In this document: piece by piece, positions 12,125 to 30,253 of the stretch
How the letters are laid out: the number at the start of each line of letters is the position of its first letter
Numbering within the stretch: position 1 is the first letter of the stretch
From: Dreissena polymorpha
Taxonomy: Eukaryota; Mollusca; Bivalvia; Myida; Dreissenidae
Reading direction: 5' to 3'
DNA: 64,000 bases
Assembly (NCBI RefSeq): GCF_020536995.1
Contig: NC_068361.1
Span: forward strand, 108,783,989-108,847,988
Notes under the pieces: model-generated
Seen by the model: only the letters and a program-made list of their open reading frames with translations
What the model was told of the DNA's origin: nothing
The model's database searches: none
Position numbers and translations under genes: made by a program

Positions 12125-12141
12125 TTCATGGTCCACCACAT
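12121..12141 (-). promoter_or_regulatory. Possible upstream ORF overlapping the GNL1 start codon
   Basis: On the minus strand a six-codon frame (MWWTMK) ends in a TGA that overlaps the proposed GNL1 ATG as ATGA. If the transcript starts upstream of 12141, ribosomes would meet this frame first. The transcription start is not known, so a regulatory role is inference. Confidence 0.3.
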
Positions 12142-12379
12142 GGTATAGTTGCAAACACTATGTGAAATTGCGCTGGGTGATTTGCAATCTGAACGCATCG
12201 GACAGTGGGCTACACCACACCGTCGCCGATATTGCGGAATTGTCCGAGGTGTCCCGATTGGGTGATTTGATGCCACAGAAGGCTAAACAACACTATGTTA
12301 ATATTTGTTGGTTTCATTTCTATCTATCTCTGCTTACTGCCAACCGCTCTTTCGAGTATTATAGGCAGATATGGACACT

Positions 12380-12505
12380 GTCCAGTCTGTTTCCTCGTAA
12401 GAACCAGTAATGGGTGTCTATGGAGGAGATAATGAGAACGCTCCCCGAGTAGGAATCGAACCCATGAACAGGCGGACACCTCATCTACTACACCACCGCG
12501 ACATT
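12380..12505 (-). repeat. tRNA-derived SINE, family 1
   Basis: The minus strand shows an A-box-like block (GTGGTGTAGTAG) and B-box (GGTTCGATTCC) followed by the same body as the copy at 1530-1706. It lies 250-380 bp upstream of the GNL1 start codon, in the likely promoter or 5' untranslated region. Confidence 0.7.
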
Positions 12506-14984
12506 TATAAAAAATACTTTCTCGAATAAAATTTATACCTTTGGTGAAGAAGTTGCGATAGTCTCAATAGGTTTATGTCATGCCGTACCATTTAAAGACT
12601 GTACTTCAATTAAGTATGCACATTCTCATGTACTTGGCTCTGCTGGTAACTTACTAGTATAGTGGACGCACATCCCAGGGGTCGAAAATTATATAGCATG
12701 AGGCACAATAGTCAAGTACACAATACCCAAGTGGTATAATAAATAAAATAAAACTCACAGTATCAGAGGGGGGGGGGGGGGAAGCTGTCTAAGTGATGTT
12801 AGTTGGGACTGACTTCCAACATTGCGTCGTATTAATAATTTTGCTAAGGAGTTACTTATATTTTCATTCGGTAATCCAGTTTATAGTCATATTTTCTTTA
12901 AATAAATACTCCCTTTCGGCTCCCTAGTGTTTGAGCTCGTGTGGGTTTTTTTTGTTTCACGATCGAAGACGTCGTAATAAAAAAGTTGAAATTGAAGGAA
13001 ACCCGTCCATACATGTGTTGTTTACTTACTTGACCGTCTAGTAATTTGATTGTACTGATATCATTGTCTCTTTTAATAAATAGGATTTGCGTATCTGTAT
13101 GGTAAAATATTACAAAAATCACGATGAGTTTATTTTCCCGACGCGGTATTATCTCTAAAAACTAACTTATTGCCGAAATATATTGGTTAAGCCGCCTTTC
13201 TGGAACTGACTTTCTTTCAAGCAACGTTGAGACAAGATTTGCAAATGACAAACAGCTCATTTAGATGTTATAGAGTTTGTTGTGAAATACCTACCCATCT
13301 TTATTAAAGATTATATCTGTTCTTCGATATTATAGTTTTATAGCCTTTTATGTGATGCAATATAAGTGTTTTCTTATTCACGTTACTCACTATATCATTA
13401 TAATAATGCTGTTTGAAAAACCTGTCTACCAACTAAATAAATTCAGATATTTTCAAGAGGATGTGTTGTGGGTTGGCTGATATACGAGATAATATCATGT
13501 TTATTAATAATTTTCACAACCAATTTCATGAATCTATTGTTTTTTATGACGTGTCGACCTCATTTTGATATAAACTTTTGTTAAACTATTAGTTCTACCG
13601 TCTTTGCATATGGCGTATGTCTCAAAGGGCGGTAATAAGTGCATATTTCGTTGCAGTACATGTAATTAGGGATTTAAAAATAGAGGAGGATTGAGATACC
13701 ATTCCCCATTCATGGACCGCATGAGTTTAAATAAAGAATATGCCCTGAAATAATCCTTCAACGGCAGATAAAGACACATGTTCCAAACAAACAATGTACA
13801 GCGCTTTGTAGTGTTTGTTTTTTCATTATAAATAGACAATATACTTACGTTCCATATATATGCCATGATGAAAGTTTCTTACGTTTTATTTATATTAAAA
13901 TAAACAACGTCATTTCTTCTCACGATGTCTCTGCATACATTTTCAAGTGTACTAAACACTTACAAACATGATCAAAAATTAATTTGGGTCGGAATGAATT
14001 CCTAATGCATTTGACGCATTAACATAACTGAAGATTAGCAGGTAACGTTAGGAACAAACGAAATAACCTATCTAGAGGTACCAATAAATTATTTCCTCAA
14101 TACAACAGTCCCTAAATATGCTAAAAGAAGTTTACAGGAAGAGGTGTTAAACTATTATACTTCGACATTACATGAATTAATAGAGATAAAAACGCATCGA
14201 GAACAAGAATGCTCGTGATTTAAGTTTTATTTTAATGTTAACATGCGCAAATACGGTTGACCCCCCCCCCCCCCTTACACATGGTAACGAAATGATAGCG
14301 ATGCGAATGTTTCGCAAGGGATATGACTCAATTTGCTACAATATAGCATACTGATGACGTTTTATTATTACTTTTCATATTTTTAATCATATTTAGGTGG
14401 TGGTAAAAATTAGAACATAAAGATTTATGTTTTCACTTGCAAAGTGGTTACAAATTAATAGGTAGTGGAACTCTCCACATATTTCTTGACTATCACAAAC
14501 GGTTAAAAATCTTCTATTTCTATCAATTCCAAAATAACGAGCAATTCAAACAGGTATACTACTTTCCAATCACGAAATTAACAAAGACTCTTAGCTTAGT
14601 TTTATTACTTGTTAACCCTGATTCTTTAATTTGTGTTGTTATCGTTTAAACTCAATTGTGCACCGTCTATTTATAAAACTCTTAAGTTGAACAATTCAAG
14701 TGACACTCAAGGTCCTAGTGTTGCTTCCGGAAACCGCCGTCAACCTGAAACTAGCATATAATGATGAAGTAGTATCTTTCAATCAATTAATTGATCATGA
14801 TTATATTACTATGTGTATCTTTTCCCCTACTAAGCTCATTGAGACTAATTTTTGCTTTTCTGAGCTTTCCCAAGAAATAATATGGAAACGTTCCAAAGGA
14901 TATCAATTATAAGATGATAAAAGCAAATAATAATGTTGATTATGATGATTATGAAGGAGAAGAAGAAGAATTAGAAGAGAAGAA

Positions 14985-14990
<6 letters not shown>
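12506..14990. other. GNL1-PRDM12 divergent intergenic region
   Basis: No gene is recognised. There is a G run at about 12768-12781 and a C run near 14262-14275. The open frames here (for example 13666-13866 and 14437-14649) have no family resemblance and AT-biased, non-coding-like composition. Promoters of the two divergent genes should lie in or near this stretch, but I could not point to specific elements. Confidence 0.6.
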
Positions 14991-15300
<310 letters not shown>

Positions 15301-15871
15301 TTGCTGCTGCAGATGATTTGTATTATTAATAATAATAATATTATTATTATTTGCATGCTTCAATAACGACAGTACTGGTAACGATGATTATGCTGCAGAT
15401 ACTATTCTTGATTTGGAATCTTATTGGAACAATGAAACCAGATTTTCATGTGCGTGAGGACGCTAACAACGAAATGGAAATAATGCGGGTACATTAAAAT
15501 AATTTCTCAAAGAGCCCGCATGGTTTTAACATCGCGAGTGTTAAGGCCATTGTTTAATCTTAACTTGCATTTTGCGTCTATTCATTACGTTAGCTTTATT
15601 CGTTGCCAAGATTGGATTTCTCTCTCCATACATTGAAAAACCATGCTGGTACATCAAAAACCTCTTCGAAAACTGACAAATATTAACAATTTAGATTGGC
15701 CATAAAGGCACTATCTTGAGTTTCATTGGACATTGATTAGACCACGATGAAGATAAAGCCGAAATGCTTAATTTTGAGAAATACTAATTAAGGGATTCGT
15801 GGATATTTTACTTGCCACATTTTGTCTTTCAGTTTAGTTGACGTTATATTTTACAACATATATCTTATAAT

Positions 15872-21239
<5,368 letters not shown>

Positions 21240-22556
21240 TATTCAGAGTTAAACTTAAGGTTCATGTAGAGCCTTCAGTTTGAAAAATGTGGGACCCCTA
21301 GCATTGAACTCAAATTTGACTAAACGAAGAGTGCCACATTGAAAATGTTTACATATTTGCTTAAAAGGACGGTTTTCCTTCAAACTGCTACCAATTTTGT
21401 GCAGCAAAATCTCATACCATCGACAAAATCAATCAAAATACAAAGTGATTTTAACACAAAAATAGACATTATTTTCAAAAATCTGAATGATGTTTATTCA
21501 ACGTATTTCGGAGGAAAATTATATGACTAGTTAATAATATCGACACTGATGAGGGAAAGTTACGCTTAAATAGTAAAAAAAAGTACATGTCTAGAAATAT
21601 CAAAACTCGAACACATGTCATTTCATGACAATGGGGGCAGCCATTTTTATATTAATAAAATTGAAAGAAACATGCTAAAAACTCACTCATCGCCTAACTG
21701 ACATTCCAAACGGTCGACGATGACAAATGCATTGGATTGTAATCTTTCCGTTGATGTGTGCAAACTGCATGATCAGACCTCATAAACACTCCAAAAAATA
21801 ACTTCGTAAGAAGCATTTCGCCAATTGTTGTCGAATCACATGTACTTGTATTATTGCGCACAAAATAGTACGCTTACAGACTGACAGAAAGATCGATACG
21901 AAACTCCGTTCAATGCTATTTTATTGATAATATATAATAATAATTCGCTTCAACAACCTAAATATAAAAATAATTCTTTTAAACGGAGTTTTTAATAACG
22001 AAAGTGAAAACAACGGAAGTCGGATGGATATTATGTGAGATGCACTTCGGCTCCAGAAAAACAATACAAATACAGTAAAAAAAGACGTGTGGGGGGAAAT
22101 TTTCAGCTGGAAAATATTTGAAATGGGGTAAGTGATTATATCTCTGTGTGATCAGTTCTGCTCTTAAGCGCGATCGCTTCCTGATTAATGTTAATAGTTG
22201 TTTTACTAGTCGCGACCAACTGTCAAAATAATGGTGTGTTTTCTCAGGTACGTGTATACACATACCAGGTTTTCTAACTACTTCACGTGATTTCGACCGA
22301 TTTGTAATGCACGTTTTTTCTACGGAGCACAGCGAGTGACACGCTTTCAAAATGGGTAGAAGGAATTGATATACAAATGTATAAAAAGATTCGGTTTGCC
22401 AAAAGCAACACATTATTCGAAACGGTACAAGGACAGTAGTTGTTCAGGAAGGAAGAAAGAAAAAACCATGATACCTAGCTTTGTAAAACTATGTAAAACT
22501 ATGATTTCTAGAGTCGTCTGCACAAAACTCATAAAATCTTGTTATTGATGAGCAAT
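21240..22556. other. Region downstream of PRDM12, no gene recognised
   Basis: This holds the PRDM12 3' untranslated region and intergenic DNA. Frames such as 21979-22413 (minus) show no domain, repeat or transmembrane pattern. No clear polyadenylation signal could be tied to the gene. Confidence 0.6.
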
Positions 22557-22561
22557 ATCTC

Positions 22562-25290
22562 CAGAGGCGTATTAAGGTGGGGGGCTAGGGGGCTAAAGCC
22601 CCCCCCCCCAGCTGGGTGGCTAGACACGATTTTTAATAAAAAAGAGCCCCTTACAGTTTCAATTTACTTGTGTATTTCCTGTCATATGTCCCTAATTAAG
22701 CCATAAACAGCTGTCGATTTGTGTGATTAGCCCCCAGACATATTTACAGACGATCTAACCTTCGTCAGCTTAAGTGCACGCTTCATTGACTGTAAGTAAT
22801 AAACTGCGCTATTTGATTGGCTGAAGAAGATACATTCAACTAATGAAATTCATCCATACATTTAGCTATAGATAAATGTTTACAAATGGCTGCCGCATGA
22901 GACTTGTGAAAAACAATCTTTCAATTTGTAGCAATTAAAGAGTTTAGACGAACGCAATGGACAATCATTTTTTTTTTTCGGTAATTTCTTTGATGAATTT
23001 AATTGGTATTAGCTCTTTAGAGTGATAATCCTTTTGAGTATTGCCAGTGAAATTCAACTGCACACTTAATGAATGGCAATTATTTTTAATTTTTTGTTAT
23101 TTGTTTTTTTTACAAATCGGGCTAACTGCTTTGATGTTCATCCATAGTTTTTAAAATTAACAAGAAATATCTTTAAAAAAGATATACGGCGTTGATTGTG
23201 GTCGATGTTTATGAACGATCAAAAGTTATATCTATGAGATAAAAAGTAGCGGATGCCTTTTTTCTGCGCAGTTCTTAGCTACATCACAAGCAAATCAATT
23301 ACGGGGTGTTGCGCCACATTTCGTGGCTTATTTTGCTTTATGTGATATTATTACTCAGATATGTATATTTACAGAATAGAAAAACACAAGAAACATGAAA
23401 ATAAACGAGTGCATATAGGTCAGCCGGCAATACTCGAATCTTATTTAATTGCATAATTATAGTATAGTGAATTATTGTGCTCATGCTTAATAAACTGGTC
23501 TAAATGGATAAATATTTCTAATTAATTTTAGCAAAATTGGTCCTTATCATGCAAATGTTGAAAACATATTAAAAATTGATGATTGACATACCACAATAAT
23601 ATCGGCGAATATCTTTATTTAGTATCTTTCTGATTAAAACAGACTTCAAGTGCACAAAGTTTACGAGACGGCGTTTATATAAAGATTTCTGCAACTGACC
23701 GCAAACTGACCTTGATACCTTGCGGATTGGAATGCATTGCATTAAAGTTAGGAAACAATTCTGCTGCTGAAACGACGGCTTGTTTACGCCAACTGTACAC
23801 GACCAAGGCAATAGCTGTGCCTAAAATATTGATATATCGACAAAGCGACTAAACGAACTATTTACTCCATCAGACAAAAATAGCATAGATTCCAATTTTT
23901 TCCTTCTATGAAAAGATCGCAACCCCTTCTGCGAACTCCGGTGATGAACTGTATATAAACTCTGACTTTCACACACTGGCCGCGAATTGACCCGAAACCT
24001 CGCGGGTTGAAATGCAATGCAAGTAAGTACTAAATATGAGAATATAGCCTTTAGTATAAACGCTTTTGCGCTGGTAATTCTCTGAAAATAAAAGGTGAAC
24101 GCACAAACTGTATTTATGTCGAAAATTGATTGTAAAACTGTTCTTTCTGTTGAGCCTTTTCATTAGAGATAAAATTGTTTCATGCAGTAAAACAGTGTTA
24201 CAAAGACGCGGATATGTTTCCAATGTTCTGGTGTTATACTCAAATCAGCCAATGGAATATATGAAGTGTATTCATTCGTACCTAGCCGCGGGAAATTTTA
24301 TTTGAATATTATTGGACACTTACAAAGGTCAAGTCAGGGTGAAAAGCTGGCTTAATACAGCTTACGCCGAAAAAAAGACTAAAAAATGAATTACTTTGCT
24401 ATATGAAACTAAATCATTTTCTTAAAGCGTGACAACATCGAGGCAGCAACACCCGAATTAAACTACACAAAACACCTAACGACTCCCTTTGTTGACACTT
24501 TTGTGAACGAAATGGACACCCGATTCAGTTATTTGCAGACTAAGGCAGCCATGGGATTGAAGTTTATACCTGAACAAATATGCTCCTCTCCTGTCAGTGC
24601 TAGTGACCTTGAATGGTTCAATGATGATATCCCTTCCCCTCAGTCCCTCCCTGCCGAGTTGCACTTTATATGGCAGGCTAGGTGGAAAGGTGTACCCAAC
24701 CCACCTACTTCCCTTCAGGGCTCTGATGCACATTGTGATTCCCAGCTGTACCCCACCATTTACACTGTTTTGTCCATATCATGTGTGTTCCCTGTCACAT
24801 CATGCGAGTGTGAAAGGAGTATCAGTGCCCAAGGACTTGTTAAGACAAAACTAAGATCATCAATGGGTCAGGACAGGTTTTCCGCTGTGTGCCTGCTTTC
24901 CTTCATAGGGACATGGACATAAACATTTTAATGTTGTACCTAAGTTGACGTAGTAGGACATCCAACAAGGTTAAATAGGAGGTCCACCCATCTTACACCG
25001 TTAAAAAAGTTATGGATAAAGATAATGTCTCCCACCAATTTAGTGGTTTGAGAGACATTTGATTTACCCCTGTGTGTCTGTCTGTCCGTGTGTCTGTCAC
25101 ACTTGATGTGTGAACTCAAGTTCTTATTTGTTTCACATGCACTTTTATCATGCAAAATGCTGATTAGATAGCAGGAAATCGCATCATTTCAAGGTGCAAT
25201 TAAAAAAAAAATCAACGACGGAAGGGCACACCCCTCCCGCACCCTCCCCTGTTTAGCCCCCCCTCTGAACATTTTCTGGATACGCCTCTG
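22562..25290 (+). mobile_element. Degenerate hAT transposon, 2.7 kb
   Basis: The ends are CAGAGGCGTAT and its complement (11 bp perfect), flanked by the 5-bp duplication ATCTC at 22557-22561 and 25291-25295. The inner ends are G/C-run rich. The only recognisable gene part is the C-terminal portion of the transposase at 24428-24922; 22.6-24.4 kb holds no recognisable coding sequence. CAGAGGCGTA-type ends are, from memory, usual in the THAP/ZMYM-type hAT group. Confidence 0.85.
24428..24922 (+). pseudogene. hAT transposase C-terminal fragment (dimerisation domain)
   Basis: The frame reads RDNIEAATPELNYTKHLTTP near 24430, the 'PEeYY-PfLD-eLxxRF' segment before the dimerisation domain. The hATC-type signature follows: LYPTIYTVLSI, then FPVTSCECERSISAQGLVKT, KLRSSMGQDR and CLLSF. 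The conserved E-R-S-x-S core of the C-terminal dimerisation domain is present. The full transposase is usually 600-800 residues; about 160 remain. The BED/THAP N-terminus and the catalytic acidic residues are not visible, so this is an inactive remnant, although the surviving frame is clean. Confidence 0.85.
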
Positions 25291-25295
25291 ATCTC

Positions 25296-26600
25296 CTTTA
25301 ATCACAATGATTTCTACCCAGCCAAACCTATTTCTTTATATTTATTTACAATTTTATATGTCGTCTGCAATTTCTATCAATTTGAGATGGTTTAAAATTT
25401 TCCATTTGGTTATAGCAAAATTGTTAAGCACTTGAAATACATGTAGAATGGTGACTCTTATTATCCACCATACCTGGATTTTTAAAAAGTAGTTCAGTTT
25501 AGTTATTTTAAGAACTTTGTTTAGGAAAATTATCCAAAAAAATGCCGTTGAATAATAACTCATTTGTTGTTTTCTGACAATAATTTTCTGTGAAATGTTG
25601 CTAACTTGACCTTGTATATGTATATAGCTTTGTATTTATTCAACTTACGGTAGTGCATATCCTTCCTAACTTTAGATTGAGATTTTGTAAATTAGTGTAC
25701 AAATGTATTGGTTAAAAAAAATATGAATAAAGCAAAAACAAAATTGAATGTCAAAAATGTGTTTATGTTATTCTATCCGTCTTTACCTTTAAAATGATAT
25801 ATAGTTTGACCATATTGTACCACATTGAATGAAGAAAAACCAAATCAAAGTTTTCATGAATTATATCCCTCCCATGGACCTTAATCAAAGAACAATAAAA
25901 CATATTTTAAACATCAATGCAGGGCTGCTGAAGATCTCGTGCTATCTCGTGTCCCTCTGTTATCTGGCGTTATCACACTTGTACGCCCGATTGATTCGAA
26001 TAAACATGATTTTATGACTTCTCACAGTATAATTGAAAACTAGCGAAACATTTGTAAAATTTTCGATATTTATGACAGCTTTGATAAGTATATAGATAAA
26101 ATAATAATTTAATTATAATTTAATGGTATCACACAATCTACAGCGGGGAATTAATTTTGTGATTTTAACTGATATACGTGCGGAGATATTTGTTAGTGTA
26201 AGATTTTCAGGCCAAGTAAGAGTGTTTTACTAAAAAGTACAAAGAAGCATTTTCTTTAAATTGTATTTTGTTTCATTTATATTTATTTTATATAATTCTC
26301 TTTCTTTCAGTATGATTTTAATGTATCATGAAAAATCTACGAATCTTGAACTGAACTGCGGTTTTTAAAATCCGGCGATGTTGTTTGTATTGCATAAACG
26401 GATTTGTTTCTTTATCAAATTCTATTAAACAAAGTCTAAATTTAAGATACAAATGTATAAAAGCAATTGCGGACAATCAATTTTACCAAGATAATGGGTA
26501 TTGAATAAATATCGGTAATAGAGGCAATAACGCATTTTCTCAATGCAAGATTATGTCCCCAGTTTGGCTTGATTGGTAATTGTCGGTAATTTAAGTATTA
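25296..26600. other. Intergenic, no gene recognised
   Basis: AT-rich sequence with short frames only. 25354-25563 (minus) and 25829-26017 (plus) have no features suggesting a gene. Confidence 0.6.
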
Positions 26601-26602
26601 AA

Positions 26603-26960
26603 ATGTACCCTGGGTACGGAAAATATACTGACACGTACCTGGCAAATTTAGACTGTACCCGAGTTTAATTTCTGCCCAAAATCCGATGTCGCAAAACGCG
26701 CTATGGAATACAAAACACATTTCTAATAGAACAAAACCTGCCTCGATATGCTTTTTTGAGTAGAAGTTTCGATAAAATAGAGGTAATTTTACAGAATATA
26801 GACAAACATATGAATATAATTTATTTGAAGAAAAAAAAGACGATAACGACCAGTTTAGCGTAAGAATTCCCGGGTACGTTTTAGTATATTTTCCATACAA
26901 GGGGTTCATTTAAGAAAACCTATACTTAAGAGTACCCTGGTAACATTTAAGTAGTACCCG
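26603..26960. repeat. Inverted-repeat dispersed element
   Basis: The left end 'gtaccctgggtacggaaaa' plus 'tatact' faces 'agtatattttccatac' near 26880-26900 in inverted orientation, followed by a further 'gtaccctgg' block at about 26932. The arrangement suggests a foldback element; its limits and target duplication are unclear. The 103-codon minus frame inside is not a gene. Confidence 0.45.
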
Positions 26961-27833
26961 AGCCGACAGTGACCTAACGTGTTTGGATTTAAAGAGGTCA
27001 TTGGTATGCACGTGACGCTAAATGGCTGCACATGGGTATACTAGATTATCAAGATAAGATTACGCCACCTTCTCTCAACATGTACAATGAAAAACAATTC
27101 CTATTTCATGAGTTGTATTTATCTAAAAACGAGGCAGATAAACATTTATTATTTTATCCATCACGAAACAACTGATAAAATATTTGTATATATAAAACAC
27201 GCAAAAGCAACAACAAAACAAACACGAACTTTGTTTTGATAATACATTTATATTCGATTAACGGTTGCTTATTTTGTCATAGAGAGCATGGACAGCTTTC
27301 AAATACGCGTATAATTTTCACCATTGAAAAAATGGATACATAATTGGACGACAATGGCTTTGAAGCCAGTAATAAAATACAATTAAGGCAAATATATATG
27401 TACATTTATCCCGTTTGATATCGCATGAATATAATTTGCAACAATCTGGCAGCCATTGGTGAAATACACGGAATAAAATAGTTTCATTAACATGTGATTT
27501 TTTACTGGTTATATATAGACATTTAGATCTTTGTTTGGTGCTAAAATCTGAAGTTAATAACTCGGTTTGATATTTCCAGAACTCTCGCTCAAGAGACTTC
27601 GTTCTATGATATATGGATCGTGCTTCTACAATCTCGCGGTGGATTTGCATCCATCTTTTCGACTGAAGATCTAGTCGTCGTTGATAAAAATGAATATAGT
27701 TATTCTCATATCGATGGTTCGGTGCAAGACAAGGTTACACATTTGAAATGTTGTATACACTTAGCACAGTTTTGTTGATTTCCCATTCACATGTGATAGG
27801 TTTATTGTTTCCCATAGAGTTTTCCATCATCGC

Positions 27834-28190
27834 ACATTGAGCGTTGAGAGACTGAATGCATGATATATCAGGAAATCACACGTGGCTAAATTTGTCAGTT
27901 CACAGTAACTGTTGTGCATTTTATATTGTCAATGTTCAGTCATTAATACTCGAATGATATGGGGTGATATTGCTTTTTCTTTTAAACGATATTCTTGAAA
28001 TGAAATAAAACGTCAGAACATTGAGCGTTGACAGACCGAATGCGTGATATACCAGGACATTTTCAGTTCACAGTAACTGTTGTGCATTTTATAGCGTCAA
28101 TGTTCAGTCATTAATATTTGATGTACATGTATATGGGGCGATATTTTTATATTGCAAACAATATATGTATTGAAATAAAACGTCCAATAT
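27834..28190. repeat. Tandem duplication, ~184-bp unit
   Basis: The segment from 27834 ('acattgagcgttg') is repeated from 28018. The copies share 'cagttcacagtaactgttgt', 'caatgttcagtcattaat' and 'gaaataaaacgtc', with about 10-15% differences and small indels, so the duplication is not recent. Confidence 0.85.
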
Positions 28191-28679
28191 TGTTCGACTG
28201 TAAGCGTAAACACATCACTAATATATGTATAACTGGAATTGTTAGATACCGTTAGATCTACGTCGCTTTCTATTTCAGTTCTAATAATAATCAGCGTCTT
28301 ACACATTCTGAACATTTATTGACATCGACTTCTTTTGTAAACAAACTTTGTTAAAACACATGATTATTTACAATTTTTGTTACTTTCTAGTTCCAGTGAA
28401 ATAAGACTACCGTATTGGTGGTTGTAATATGCTAGCGTGCCGTGAGTGGAGTAGATGTTATGTTTCGATCTAACCAATGGTTAGATACTCTGGCGATACG
28501 GATGATTTCTTAATTTAATTTTGAAACGATTTTTGAATGTTGAGTTTCAACATAAAAATGGGTCATTCGGTCTGCATATTCGACATTTATCTGTCTGACC
28601 GCATGGCAATGACAATTCGAAATAATAATTAGACCCGCATAATGATGTCAGGGTAATACATTTAATGAGGAAGATAATA

Positions 28680-28888
28680 TGAGCCGCATCATGCGAAAAT
28701 GTGCCTTATGCCGAATGCGACCAGAGTAGCTCAAGAACAGCTTGCGCATTTGCGCTGTCTGGTCAGGAGATACGCTGTCTGGTCAGGAGATACGCTGTCT
28801 GGTCAGGAGATACGCTGTCTGCTTTAAAGTCGCTCAAGGTTAAGGGGTCTCATCAGCAGACGCGGTAGCTCCTGACCAGACTGCGCAC
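28680..28888. repeat. Dispersed repeat with 20-bp x3 tandem
   Basis: The unit 'gctgtctggtcaggagatac' is repeated three times head to tail within about 28755-28820, inside a longer repeat bounded by 'gaccagagtagctc' and 'gctcctgaccagactgcgca', which look like imperfect inverted ends. No coding potential. Confidence 0.65.
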
Positions 28889-28890
28889 TC

Positions 28891-29457
28891 TAACTTTAAA
28901 CAAACGAGGGTGTACTTTTTGCATTGTATTGTTCCCCCATTGCGTTCATACGACACGACGAATAACATCATGCTTGGCAGATTGGTAGAGTCGATTCTAT
29001 TCTCCTCCGACAATGAAAATCAACAGCATTTAGCGAGGCAAAATGATATAAAGAAAAAACCTTTATCGCATGAGAAAAAAAACCTCATTACAGTGAAAAA
29101 CAAGCAAACGCTGTAGCTACTGTCCGCATATTATAATTAATTCCAAAAGGATCCATTCAAAACCAGATTAAAACAAGAGATGATAGACAGACGAGGGATT
29201 GGTATTTAAGTTAAAATTGATATATTGTAGATATCTGAAAAGTAATTATTTCATAAATATGAACATATGAATTGAAGTCATTACGTACTAGTTTTATGGG
29301 AAATATTAGCCGACTCATTCGAAAAAAAATTCATTGTCGGAGGAGAATAGAATCAGACTCTACCAATCTGCCAAGCATGATGTTATTCGTCGTGTCGTAT
29401 GAACGCAATGGGGAAACAATACAATGCAAAAAGTACACCCTCATTTGTTTAAAGTTA
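28891..29457. repeat. Large inverted repeat, ~128-bp arms
   Basis: The arm at 28891-29017 is complementary to 29330-29457, with only a few differences, around a ~312-bp AT-rich spacer. A transcript could fold into a long hairpin. The short frames in the arms (28910-29116 and 29531-29331) are mirror images of each other and not genes. Confidence 0.92.
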
Positions 29458-29461
29458 AAGT

Positions 29462-29548
29462 GACGGTTTGGCAACTCGCGATCGTTGATCGAACCCGGGT
29501 CACCTAGGCGAGAAGCTCGTGTACCAACCACTGCGCTAACCAGAGAGC
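29462..29548 (-). repeat. tRNA-like SINE head, family 3
   Basis: The minus strand reads GGCTCTCTGGTTAGCGCAG as 5' and D-arm, and GACCCGGGTTCGATC as T-arm/B-box. The 5' and 3' ends pair only partly. It abuts the right arm of the inverted repeat. A diverged tRNA or a SINE head are both possible; SINE is more likely. Confidence 0.55.
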
Positions 29549-29802
29549 CTTATTTAGTAAGTAATTCTGTAACATTGCCTATTATTCTAATGAACTATTG
29601 CTCTTATTATTGACGTAGGGAAGGCAGTTATAAAAAAAATGATGTTTCTGCGTATAAATGCTGATTGACTAATTTAACATACATTTTTATGGTAGATCTT
29701 AGAATAATGTTAGAATAAATACCACACTTTTCTTGGAATATTCCTTAACCTTAATGTGCATATACTATTAGCTATTCGAAACACAATGAGACTGATTTAC
29801 CT

Positions 29803-30253
29803 TTAAAGTGGTATTATGGGCATTTTTCACTGTTGAACTTAGCAGAAAAGAATTTACAGGTCAAAATAGTAAGTTAAAATGTGGTTACTGACCAATTATC
29901 TGCAACTCATCTTGCTACCAGTTGTTTATAAAAATATATTTTATATTCGATATTTTACGTGACTCACACAGTCCTGTAAGCCGAAATGATCCGTAAAACA
30001 AAATTGTGTTTTGTGTCGTATAAACGAATCTGCACTAAAACTAAATTTAGGTTCACCTTGTACATGTGTAATCAGTTGTCAAACGAAAGTACGGTTGATA
30101 TTCAAATGCATATATTTTTTCTTTCCGGGATATTGTTTTAGTATGTTGATTCTGCATTAACAAATATTAGAGTATATGAAGTGAAACACCAAATATAAAC
30201 AACGTTTGCGATAGACACCTATAAACTATTAGATGCCCGTAATATCACTTTAA
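29803..30253. mobile_element. TTAA-flanked MITE, 'AGTGGTATTATGGGCAT' family
   Basis: TTAA is followed by AGTGGTATTATGGGCAT and matched at the other end by ATGCCCGTAATATCACT then TTAA, giving a 17-bp inverted repeat with two mismatches. The 451-bp span has no coding capacity. TTAA targets are used by piggyBac-like and some other DNA transposons. Confidence 0.78.

Noticed and set aside
11943-12410. 155-codon plus-strand frame
   Set aside because: It is antisense to GNL1 exon 1 and its upstream region and ends next to a SINE; no family resemblance.
28700-28890. CRISPR-like array
   Set aside because: The 20-bp unit is directly tandem without spacers and this is an animal genome.
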